A stretch of 5,584 nucleotides of DNA from Alphaproteobacteria bacterium (GTDB lineage: Bacteria; Pseudomonadota; Alphaproteobacteria; Micropepsales; Micropepsaceae): positions 1 through 5,584 of the forward strand of contig JAICVV010000157.1 of the NCBI GenBank assembly GCA_025935155.1, read 5' to 3'. Made by a program: the position numbers and the translations under genes. Shown here in pieces: positions 1 through 5,584 of this stretch (positions within the stretch are counted from its first letter, which is position 1; every line of letters starts with the position of its first letter). The notes beneath the pieces are model-generated. The model was not told the origin of the DNA and did not search any database. It saw only the letters and a list, made by a program, of their open reading frames with translations.

Positions 1-1067
1 GTGTTCAGATGCGGCCCCGGCTCCGGCAGGCAGGTGAAGCGCGGCACCCCCGACAGTGCCACGTTCATCCGGAACGTGCCGGAGGCACAGCGGTAGTTCT
101 GCATGGCGCTTTGGAAATCCGGTGGCAGATCGGACGATTTCACCAGCCGCGTAAACAGCAGCTTGGGATTCACGCCGGACACGACACACTTCGCGCGGTG
201 TTCCTGCCCGCCTTCTGTCACAATACCAACAGCACGGCCATTTCGCACCGAGACTTCCCGTACCGGATCGTCCAGGCGAATGCTCACGCCGTGTTCGGCG
301 CAGGCGGTCGCCATCGCCTGGGTGATCGCGCCCATGCCGCCGATGGCATGCCCCCATGTTCCTGCCTTGCCGTTCACACCACCCCACACGTGATGCAGCA
401 GCACGTAAGCGGAACCGGGCGAATAGGGACTCGCGTAATTTCCGACGATGGAATCGAAACCGAGCAGCGCCTTGATGGGATCGCTTTCAAACCAGCGATC
501 CAGCCAGTCGCCGCCGGATTGCGCGAACAACGCCAGCAAATTGCGTTTGTCCGCCAGCGAAAGCGATGCGAGCCGCTTGCCCATCCACACGCTTTTGATC
601 AGTTCCGGAAGGGCTTCCCGCCAGTTGGCCGCACCAATCTGCGGCGGCGTTTGCAGCACCAATTCGCGGATGAGATCGGCAACAGTTTGTAGTTCTGCCG
701 TATACGGACCGATCGCCTCCGCATCCTTGGCAGAAAATTTGCCAATCTCTGCAGGATCGGTGCCCAGGAGATAGCTACGTTCGTCCACGGGAATGAAATT
801 CGAGGCGTAGCGCCCGACGGTCTTCAATCCATGCCGCGGCAACTCCATCTCTGCGATCACCTTCGGGTGCAGCAGCGACACCGAATAACTGGCGATGGAA
901 TTGCGGAAGCCCGGATAAAATTCTTCCGTTACCGTCGCGCCACCCACAATTTTGCGGCGCTCGAAAATCGTGACCGTGTGGCCTGCGCGCGCAAGATAGA
1001 AAGCGCAGACCAGCGCGTTATGACCGCCGCCGACGATGGCGATTTCATTATCCGAAGTTGGGGACAT
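1..1067 (-). CDS. FAD-dependent oxidoreductase, phytoene dehydrogenase/PYROXD2-like (C-terminus outside window)
   Basis: About 355 codons are visible and the frame stays open to the left edge, so the 3' end is missing; family members are usually about 520-530 aa. Residues 8-48 form the dinucleotide-binding fold: an IAIVGGGHNALV glycine loop, then FERR ending the second strand, then the VGGATVTEEF segment typical of the phytoene desaturase/PYROXD2 branch. A second conserved glycine-rich stretch, WGHAIGGMGAITQAMA, lies near residues 238-253. The family uses bound FAD to oxidise or isomerise hydrophobic substrates; the substrate cannot be told from sequence. The ATG at 1067 is firm because an in-frame TGA lies directly upstream (1068-1070) and the FAD fold begins at residue 8. 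No Shine-Dalgarno is seen. The start lies 5 bp from the distal copy of the tRNA-Leu repeat, so its natural upstream region was probably displaced by the island. It could be called simply an NAD(P)/FAD-dependent oxidoreductase. Confidence 0.9.
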   Translation of the reverse strand, partial: MSPTSDNEIAIVGGGHNALVCAFYLARAGHTVTIFERRKIVGGATVTEEFYPGFRNSIASYSVSLLHPKVIAEMELPRHGLKTVGRYASNFIPVDERSYLLGTDPAEIGKFSAKDAEAIGPYTAELQTVADLIRELVLQTPPQIGAANWREALPELIKSVWMGKRLASLSLADKRNLLALFAQSGGDWLDRWFESDPIKALLGFDSIVGNYASPYSPGSAYVLLHHVWGGVNGKAGTWGHAIGGMGAITQAMATACAEHGVSIRLDDPVREVSVRNGRAVGIVTEGGQEHRAKCVVSGVNPKLLFTRLVKSSDLPPDFQSAMQNYRCASGTFRMNVALSGVPRFTCLPEPGPHLN

Positions 1068-1072
1068 TCAAA

Positions 1073-1087
1073 TGGTGCCCAGAAGAG
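1073..1087 (+). repeat. Distal attachment-site repeat (tRNA-Leu 3' fragment)
   Basis: This 15-bp stretch is identical to 3720-3734 and carries the complement of CCA, discriminator A, the 3' acceptor strand and the first T-stem bases of tRNA-Leu(CAG). No other part of a tRNA is present here, so it is a fragment and not a gene. It lies 5 bp upstream of the oxidoreductase start codon. This is the expected signature of the far end of an element inserted by a tyrosine recombinase. Confidence 0.65.
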
Positions 1088-1353
1088 AAATCCCACACTA
1101 CGGCCAACCCATTGATCTCACAAGATGATCTTGGTGAGATTTTGGCGCTGGGCAACAGACTGGCCAACGAGAAAATCGACAAGTCTCTGGTCCATTGTGA
1201 ATCACCTCGCGGACAAATTGCGAGATGGATTTGCGCTGTAAAACCCCTGGAGACATAGCTCGATAAACGAGCCGCGCAATTCGCTCGCGATGTCGACAGG
1301 CGGTGGTGCCGTTGACGATGATGTTGATGTCGTCGTCGACGATAGCGGCAGCG
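1088..1353. other. Gap between Fic gene and distal repeat; no recognisable gene
   Basis: I recognise no established gene in these 266 bp. On the minus strand just after the Fic stop, a frame without an obvious start reads protein-like text (for example ELRGSFIELCLQGFYSANP) until a TGA at 1202-1204, and the 25-codon ORF at 1118-1195 follows in that same frame. This could be a broken small gene. A different minus frame is also open from 1358 to a TAG at 1098-1100 with no upstream ATG. A GAT/GTC-rich trinucleotide run occupies about 1314-1343. A 5-bp inverted repeat, GCTCG and CGAGC at 1258-1272, has no T-tract and is a poor terminator. Confidence 0.4.
1118..1195 (-). CDS. Possible 25-aa small ORF with strong ribosome binding site
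   Basis: An ATG at 1195 opens a 25-codon frame that begins MDQRLVDFLV and ends in the hydrophobic NLTKIIL before TGA. Upstream is GAGGTGAT, a very good complement to the 16S rRNA 3' end, about 6 nt from the ATG. The TGA inside that site ends the same frame upstream, so this could be a reinitiation site or simply the tail of a longer gene broken by one stop. There is no signal peptide or known motif, and I do not recognise the product. It is downstream of fic on the same strand and could be on the same transcript. It may be spurious. Confidence 0.22.
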   Translation of the reverse strand: MDQRLVDFLVGQSVAQRQNLTKIIL

Positions 1354-2844
1354 TTATTTCACTGGCCAGCTCTGCCAGTCGACGCGAAGCTTGGCGTCCT
1401 CGCCTTCGGCAAACGCGTTTGTTTTTTCCAGCATGGCTTGTGCGCTCTGCAGGTTACGCCAGTCGATGCCGAGTGTGTAGCGCTGCGCCACAGCGAGCAT
1501 GCGGATCAGGGGAGCCGTCTCGCCATTATGCGAGAACGCTTTGAGCGGACCGAGATAATCGGTGCGGAACGCGGTGGGCACGATGATGCGCTCCTGGCCG
1601 ACCGCTACCAACTCGGCGTTCATCATGATACGGCCGATCCGCCCATTACCATCAGCAAACGGATGCACCTCGCTCACCAGCATCATCATGAAGACAGCCT
1701 TCTGAAACGGCTCGGCCAGCCCTTCCAGAAACTCGAAACCCCTTTCCAGCGTTCCCATCACCAGCTCCGGTTCCACAAACACGGTCATGCCGGCCTGATT
1801 CGACTTCGTCTTGAAACTGCCAGGATTCTTGTCCGGGCGCGCTTCCATGATGATCGCGTGGCGGCGGCGTAGGAAGTCGATGAACTCGCCAAAGTTCTTG
1901 GGCGTGCGCTTCATTTCGCCCTGATCCGATACGATGCGGAATGTGCCCAGCACATCATGCGCGTCTTCGGGACGTTCGGCGGGTATGACGCCGTTAAAAA
2001 CGATGTCTTCGGCTTCTTTGACGCTGAATTCCGTGCCTTCGATAAAGTTCGAGAAATATGCCTCGAAGAAGGCGAGCGTGCCGTTGGCGTCTGCATCGCG
2101 CTCCGGCGCGGGCCGGTCACGCGGCACAGTTTCGCGCAGAGCCGCGAAGAGCGTCTCGAAGAGGCGCACCCGATCCGGATCGAAGGGTTGCCCTGCCGCC
2201 CGCGCCTTGCCGGCTTGGCTTTCCATCTTCATGTCGCGCGTGCCCAGCAATGCCCCGATGAGCGCGCTCAGTTCGTCGTACTCTTTTTGTAGATCGAGCT
2301 GGGATGCGATCGCGCGCGCTTCGTCGCGCAGCCTGTTGGCCGCGTCCTCTCCCTGGTGGCGGATCAGTGTGTCCAGACGGGTTTCGAGTTCGGCGCGCGA
2401 TAGCGTGCGTGGGGTCCGGCTGTCGCGCGCACGCGAGGCGCGCATGTTTTCCAGATACGCGCGCGGGACCGACGAAAGGCGTGCGCCGCCTACGAAGGGC
2501 TTGTCGCTGTCGAGCGGCCCCGGGCCTTTGCGCGGCCGGAACGTGACGCCGGGCAGTTCGGTGTCGCGCTTCTTGTTCGAGATCAGGAACACGGAGCCGT
2601 CTTCGGCTGGCTGGTTCTCCAGCGCCGTGCGGTCGGCGATTAAGGCGTCGGGGTAATAGCCTGCGATCAGGCGCGACCAGTTGCGGCGGACCAGCTTGAC
2701 TGGGTCTTCCTTGAGGTTGCGGCTGTAGAGACGGGAGGCGAGCCGGCGCAATTGGCCGCGCTCTACCGCTTGCGATACCTGCTTGGAAATGGCGGTGTCG
2801 GAGACGAAGATCTCCGGGAGATCGGCGACGGAAATTTCGGGCAT
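1354..2844 (-). CDS. Fic family protein with N-terminal winged-helix region, class II autoinhibited type
   Basis: This 496-aa protein has three parts. Residues 1-110 resemble an AbiEi-type antitoxin/winged-helix domain: a helix-turn-helix around 14-40 ending RRLASRLYSR, then SRLIAGYYPDALIADRTALE. Residues 140-250 look like a helical linker. Residues 258-460 form the Fic domain, with the active-site signature HPFADGNGRIGR at 394-405 (catalytic His394). SNFIEG at 265-270 fits the inhibitory-helix motif [S/T]xxxE[G/N] lying N-terminal to the Fic core, as in class II Fic proteins. With a complete signature, Fic proteins usually transfer AMP from ATP to target hydroxyls; the target here is unknown. 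The ATG at 2844 has AGGAG at 2851-2855, 6 nt upstream. Palindromic repeats lie just upstream, so the N-terminal domain may control its own gene (inference). No separate antitoxin gene is seen, consistent with built-in inhibition. Confidence 0.92.
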   Translation of the reverse strand: MPEISVADLPEIFVSDTAISKQVSQAVERGQLRRLASRLYSRNLKEDPVKLVRRNWSRLIAGYYPDALIADRTALENQPAEDGSVFLISNKKRDTELPGVTFRPRKGPGPLDSDKPFVGGARLSSVPRAYLENMRASRARDSRTPRTLSRAELETRLDTLIRHQGEDAANRLRDEARAIASQLDLQKEYDELSALIGALLGTRDMKMESQAGKARAAGQPFDPDRVRLFETLFAALRETVPRDRPAPERDADANGTLAFFEAYFSNFIEGTEFSVKEAEDIVFNGVIPAERPEDAHDVLGTFRIVSDQGEMKRTPKNFGEFIDFLRRRHAIIMEARPDKNPGSFKTKSNQAGMTVFVEPELVMGTLERGFEFLEGLAEPFQKAVFMMMLVSEVHPFADGNGRIGRIMMNAELVAVGQERIIVPTAFRTDYLGPLKAFSHNGETAPLIRMLAVAQRYTLGIDWRNLQSAQAMLEKTNAFAEGEDAKLRVDWQSWPVK

Positions 2845-2850
2845 TAAGGG

Positions 2851-2855
2851 CTCCT
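2851..2855 (-). promoter_or_regulatory. Shine-Dalgarno of the Fic gene
   Basis: The minus strand reads AGGAG, then six bases, then the ATG ending at 2844. This is the clearest ribosome binding site on the minus strand for a recognised gene and fixes the Fic start. Confidence 0.75.
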
Positions 2856-2872
2856 ACTGGGCCCACCTTACC

Positions 2873-2903
2873 GAATTTTTGGGGGTTAAGATACCAAAAA
2901 ATC
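2873..2903. repeat. AT-rich palindromic repeat, copy A (fic-proximal)
   Basis: This 31-bp unit begins GAATTTTTGGGG and ends CCAAAAAATC, so its ends are inverted copies (ATTTTTGG facing CCAAAAAAT) around a centre with GTTAAGATA. It differs from copy B by one substitution and a 2-bp TA insertion. It lies 29 bp upstream of the Fic start codon and only 18 bp beyond its Shine-Dalgarno, which suits an operator for autoregulation. Confidence 0.7.
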
Positions 2904-2954
2904 GAATAAACGGGAGTTAAGAATTCCTGTATGCGAGTTAGCCCAATTTACCCA

Positions 2955-2983
2955 GAATTTTTGGGGTTTAAGACCAAAAAATC
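2955..2983. repeat. AT-rich palindromic repeat, copy B
   Basis: This 29-bp near-copy of the unit at 2873-2903 starts 82 bp further on and is in the same orientation. It has the same inverted ends around a TTTAAGA centre. An extra CCCAAAAATT follows directly (2983-2992) and can also pair with the AATTTTTGGG arm at 2956-2965, so two alternative hairpins are possible. A partial third core, GTTAAGA, lies between the copies at 2916-2922. Confidence 0.7.
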
Positions 2984-3248
2984 CCAAAAATTTGGGCCTT
3001 AGAAGCCGGGTGTTTGGCACGGCTCGGCCGTTGCGGATCGCTTATCCCGATCACAGCAGTAGTTGCAGCATGTGATTCGCATTGCGCGCGTGATGATGCG
3101 GTCCGCACCGCTGACGCTCCGATGCCGATATCCGGACTCAACCGCATTCGCCGGATTTGATCGGCAAAAAACCGCAACATACTGCACGACAAATGCGAAC
3201 CCATGCTTAGATTCATTCGCCATCGCTCGCACGAACGCGAGCCTGACC

Positions 3249-3265
3249 GCCGGAGTCGAACCGGC
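3249..3265 (-). other. tRNA T-arm-like hairpin
   Basis: The minus strand reads GCCGGTTCGACTCCGGC: a perfect 5-bp stem around the 7-base loop TTCGACT, which matches the consensus T-loop. No matching acceptor strands, anticodon arm or CCA are found around it, so it is not a tRNA gene. It could be a scrap of a tRNA or tRNA-like RNA, or coincidence. Confidence 0.35.
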
Positions 3266-3299
3266 CAAAGATGGCGAGAAAATCTTGGAACAACTTGCA

Positions 3300-3480
3300 A
3301 TGACGGTCGCCGAGGCTTGCGCTGCGGCGCGGATCGGCCGGACCGCACTCTACGAGGCAATCAAGAACGGCGATCTGGTTGCCGCGAAATTCGGCCGCAA
3401 AACACTCATCCGCGCTGAAGATTTGCGCCGCTGGCTGGAAAGCCTGCCGACGATTGCCCCTGCTCAAGGTGCTGCTCGCG

Positions 3481-3491
<11 letters not shown>
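3300..3491 (+). CDS. AlpA/excisionase-family helix-turn-helix protein
   Basis: This 63-aa protein has the compact MerR-like winged-helix layout of excisionases and AlpA regulators: TVAEACAAARIGRTALYEAI (residues 2-21) gives the helix-turn-helix, NGDLVAAKFGRKTLIR (23-38) the wing, and AEDLRRWLESLP (39-50) the closing helix. A 13-residue tail follows. Such proteins bind DNA next to att sites to direct excision, or activate integrase and primase genes. The ATG at 3300 begins at the domain edge; a TTG at 3285 with GGCGAG upstream is an alternative start that adds five residues. The stop overlaps the start of the primase fragment by 11 bp, which suggests translational coupling. Its partner integrase is absent from the window, so it is probably a stranded accessory gene. 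Confidence 0.72.
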
Positions 3492-3804
<313 letters not shown>

Positions 3805-3817
3805 ACGGTGGCGGCGA

Positions 3818-3846
3818 TACTTATGGGCCGCCCCGCCGCAAGTCAA
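3818..3846 (-). promoter_or_regulatory. Promoter of tRNA-Leu
   Basis: On the minus strand TTGACT (3841-3846) and TAAGTA (3818-3823) are separated by exactly 17 bp and lie 13 bp from the mature tRNA 5' end, a good sigma-70-type arrangement. The TGA inside the -35 box is also the stop codon of the M15 peptidase gene (3843-3845), so the tRNA promoter begins within the upstream gene. Confidence 0.6.
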
Positions 3847-4688
3847 CGCGAAGCCTTTTGTCCCACAAACTCCCAATGCCACGGCTCGAAGGCGTAGTTC
3901 ACGAAGCCGAAGCGCGCCGCATTCTTCACCATCCACCGGTACGCAGCTGTTTTGGAGATAAACAGGCGGTTTATGTCCGCCGAGGAGTCCGGACCGAAGC
4001 CCGGCGCCGCGCCAAGATATACGTCCATGGCGAGCGCGGTGCGATGGGCCGAACAGGCGGCACGCACCACGCCCTGGCAATTGTGCTGCTCGGCGCAGCG
4101 TTCCGCATCGTATTCGGGGCTGCGATAGGCGGAGAAGATTTCAAGCAGCTGCGCATTCAGAAGCACGCCATCTTTCCGTGCCGCTGCGACCATATTGCGA
4201 TAGGCGGCCAGCGCCTCGGTGCGCAATTGAATCTGTTTGCCGCCATAACTCTCGGCAGGCGCGGCTTGCGACAACGCGCTTTCGGCCGGCGGCGCGGGAC
4301 ATCGATGCGCGCTCTCCACGACGAACGTACGCTTCGCCTGCCAGACCTGCTTCAGCTTCTGCAGGGTGGCTGTCCCGACGGTGCCTGTTGGGGGTAGTCC
4401 GTGTGCGGATTGCCAGATAGCCAGCGCCTTCGCGAAGCCCGGGCTTTCCGCCGGGCACTCGGTATGTGTCTCATTCGCGATCAGCGGCACGTAGAAAAGC
4501 CAGCCCGTTTCTTCCCGTCCGAACAGGTTGAGGAGCAGCGTGCTTTCAGAGGACGCATTGGCGGTGGCGGCGGCCACGGGGCCGCTCGCGCATACGGCAG
4601 GCGGTGCTGCTGCCGATGCCGCCGCAGGAGGCAGCGACACGGCCAGCAAGGCGTAAAGGAACCAGAAAGGCCGCGAACGCTTCTTCAT
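3843..4688 (-). CDS. Secreted VanY-like M15 D-alanyl-D-alanine carboxypeptidase
   Basis: This 281-aa protein starts with a signal peptide (MKKRSRPFWFLYALLAVSLP, then an Ala-rich region to about residue 27), so it should act in the periplasm. Residues 82-116 resemble a peptidoglycan-binding repeat (FAKALAIWQSAHGLPPTGTV). The C-terminal M15/VanY zinc peptidase domain carries SAHRTALAMD at 213-222 (ligands His215, Asp222) and EPWHWE at 268-273 (catalytic Glu268, ligand His271). The usual Gly of SxHxxGxAxD is Ala218, a mild departure. The family removes the terminal D-Ala from pentapeptide stems. The frame is open upstream to 4970, but the signal peptide makes 4688 the likely start; no Shine-Dalgarno precedes it. 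Four extra Cys (195-212 region and Cys130) may form disulfides. It is divergent from, and functionally fits, the neighbouring L,D-transpeptidase. Confidence 0.88.
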   Translation of the reverse strand: MKKRSRPFWFLYALLAVSLPPAAASAAAPPAVCASGPVAAATANASSESTLLLNLFGREETGWLFYVPLIANETHTECPAESPGFAKALAIWQSAHGLPPTGTVGTATLQKLKQVWQAKRTFVVESAHRCPAPPAESALSQAAPAESYGGKQIQLRTEALAAYRNMVAAARKDGVLLNAQLLEIFSAYRSPEYDAERCAEQHNCQGVVRAACSAHRTALAMDVYLGAAPGFGPDSSADINRLFISKTAAYRWMVKNAARFGFVNYAFEPWHWEFVGQKASR

Positions 4689-4699
4689 AGCGGAAAGAC

Positions 4700-4704
4700 A
4701 GGAG
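4700..4704 (+). promoter_or_regulatory. Shine-Dalgarno of the L,D-transpeptidase gene
   Basis: AGGAG lies 6 nt upstream of the GTG at 4711 and decides for GTG over the internal ATG at 4729. It sits inside the 22-bp gap between the two divergent start codons. Confidence 0.75.
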
Positions 4705-4710
4705 ATTTCC

Positions 4711-5584
4711 GTGAAAATTCGTGAAGCAATGCTTGGGGCCGTCCTCTTGTTCGCAATCCCGAACGCCGTAGCAGCGTCAAAAGATGCGGCGGACGCGAAG
4801 ACGAATACCACACAAACAGCGTCCCTCGATGCGTCGAAAATCGAAAATGCGCAACCGGACAACAATACCGCAACACCCTCGCCGGAACTGGTTGTGCGGA
4901 TGCAGGTTCTGCTGGATCGGGCGAACTTTTCCCCCGGCGAAATCGACGGCAAGGAGGGCGACAATGTCAAGCTGGCGCTTGCAACTTACAAGCAGGTGCA
5001 TGGCCTTGCCAATCCGCAGCAATTCGATGACGCGGCTTTGCGGGCGCTGACCGCAAACGGTAAGCAGCCTGTGCTGCAGCAGTACACCATCACGGAAGAG
5101 GACGAGAAGGGCCCGTTCATCGGAACGGTGCCGAAGGGTTTCAAGGCCCTGGCGAAGCTGAAACATATTGGCTACGCCAATCCACAGGAGGAGCTCGCGG
5201 AGAAATTCCACATGAGTCCGCAGCTGCTGCACGACCTCAACCCAAATGCCGATTTCAGCAAGGCAGGCATTACACTCACCGTCGTGCAGCCCGGAAATGG
5301 CGATCTGCCGCAAGCCGCGCGCATCGAGGTGGACAAATCCGCCAACCAGTTGCGCGTGTACGACAGCGCGGGCAAAGTGGTCGCTGCGTTCCCCGCGACC
5401 GTAGGCAGCACCGAAAGGCCAGCGCCCAGCGGCAAGGCTACGATTGTATCGGTCGCACACGATCCCACCTACACCTATGATCCCAGCCGCGTGACGTTCG
5501 GCCCGAAATCTGCCGGCGTGCTGAAGATTGCGCCTGGTCCGAACAATCCCGTCGGCACAACCTGGATTGCGCTGAGTGTCGAAA
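4711..5584 (+). CDS. Secreted L,D-transpeptidase, YkuD family (C-terminus outside window)
   Basis: The frame opens at GTG 4711 and runs off the right edge after 291 codons. Residues 1-22 are a signal peptide (MKIREAMLGAVLLFAIPNAVAA). A low-complexity linker reaches about 57. Residues 60-113 form a peptidoglycan-binding domain (VRMQVLLDRANFSPGEIDG, then LATYKQVHGL). Residues 143-195 look LysM-like (LAEKFHMSPQLLHDLNP). The YkuD domain begins near 203 with ARIEVDKSANQLRVYDSAGK and continues through FPATVGSTERPAPSG. The catalytic HGxx..SHGCxR motif lies beyond the window, so activity cannot be confirmed. The family cross-links peptidoglycan 3-3 or attaches proteins to it, using tetrapeptide donors in the periplasm. 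The adjacent divergent D,D-carboxypeptidase would supply such donors. The family assignment is well supported by domain order. Confidence 0.9.
   Translation, partial: MKIREAMLGAVLLFAIPNAVAASKDAADAKTNTTQTASLDASKIENAQPDNNTATPSPELVVRMQVLLDRANFSPGEIDGKEGDNVKLALATYKQVHGLANPQQFDDAALRALTANGKQPVLQQYTITEEDEKGPFIGTVPKGFKALAKLKHIGYANPQEELAEKFHMSPQLLHDLNPNADFSKAGITLTVVQPGNGDLPQAARIEVDKSANQLRVYDSAGKVVAAFPATVGSTERPAPSGKATIVSVAHDPTYTYDPSRVTFGPKSAGVLKIAPGPNNPVGTTWIALSVE

Larger units (their letters stand above)
2845..3299. other. Gene-free control region between fic and the excisionase-like gene
   Basis: This 455-bp gap separates two divergently read genes. Its left part (about 2870-3000) is strikingly AT-rich with long A and T runs and two near-identical palindromic repeats. 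Its right part (about 3000-3290) returns to normal composition and holds several short hairpins: GCGGT/ACCGC at 3098-3111, GCTCGC/GCGAGC at 3228-3245 and a tRNA T-arm-like hairpin at 3249-3265. Open frames cross it on both strands but none resembles a known protein. It probably holds the promoters for both genes and possibly an origin or a regulatory RNA of the element (inference). Confidence 0.5.

Noticed and set aside
9..692. Long plus-strand open frame opposite the oxidoreductase
   Set aside because: It is antisense to a clear FAD-binding protein, is rich in Arg, His and Gln as GC-rich shadows are, and shows no known motif.
1258..1272. Rho-independent terminator after fic
   Set aside because: Only a 5-bp stem without a following T-tract on either strand.
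1303..2656. Plus-strand open frames opposite fic
   Set aside because: The minus frame contains an unambiguous Fic domain with a ribosome binding site; these are its antisense shadows with low-complexity Ser/Arg-rich text.
2117..2866. 249-codon minus-strand frame overlapping the fic N-terminus in another frame
   Set aside because: Composition is dominated by Arg, Ala and Pro, no domain is recognisable, and it overlaps coding sequence with better evidence.
2873..2992. CRISPR array
   Set aside because: Only two copies, spaced irregularly by one 51-bp interval that itself contains a related core, and no cas gene; palindromic operator or origin repeats fit better.
4689..4970. N-terminal extension of the M15 peptidase to an ATG at 4970
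   Set aside because: It would bury a typical signal peptide about 94 residues inside the protein and overlap the divergent gene; the start at 4688 is far more plausible.
4777..5460. Minus-strand frames opposite the L,D-transpeptidase
   Set aside because: The plus frame has a signal peptide, ribosome binding site and recognisable domain order; these are shadows.

Overview
The window looks like chromosomal DNA from a GC-rich alphaproteobacterium, plausibly a member of Hyphomicrobiales or a relative. This rests on overall composition, a tRNA-Leu(CAG) with encoded CCA, and the style of the cell-wall genes. It is inference; no marker gene fixes the taxon.

Layout, left to right. (1) Positions 1-1067, minus strand: the N-terminal two thirds of an FAD-dependent phytoene-dehydrogenase/PYROXD2-like oxidoreductase, cut by the left window edge. 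(2) Positions 1073-3719: a probable small, decayed integrative element. Its limits are set by a direct repeat of the tRNA-Leu 3' end (1073-1087 and 3720-3734). It holds a gene-poor stretch with one 25-codon ORF, a complete 496-aa Fic AMP-transferase-type protein with an N-terminal winged-helix region, an AT-rich control region with two 82-bp-spaced palindromic repeats, a hairpin-rich stretch, a 63-aa AlpA/excisionase-like DNA-binding protein, and the first 80 codons of a CHC2-type primase that stops exactly at the tRNA end. No integrase is visible. (3) Positions 3720-3804, minus strand: intact tRNA-Leu(CAG), whose promoter overlaps the end of the next gene. (4) Positions 3843-5584: two divergent peptidoglycan genes, a secreted VanY-like M15 D,D-carboxypeptidase (minus) and a secreted L,D-transpeptidase (plus, cut by the right edge), with only 22 bp between their start codons.

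How the parts work together. The excisionase-like protein, the primase fragment and the tRNA-flanking repeats fit a phage-satellite-like or ICE-like island that entered tRNA-Leu. It has lost its integrase and most of its replication module but kept an intact Fic cargo gene. To the right, a D,D-carboxypeptidase that trims pentapeptide stems to tetrapeptides sits head to head with an enzyme family that uses tetrapeptide stems as acyl donors, so the pair makes sense as a shared cell-wall remodelling unit.

The least expected observations are the exact attachment-site duplication, the Fic gene as the sole intact cargo behind a repeated palindromic control region, the primase lacking one expected zinc ligand and truncated at the tRNA, and the very tight divergent cell-wall gene pair.
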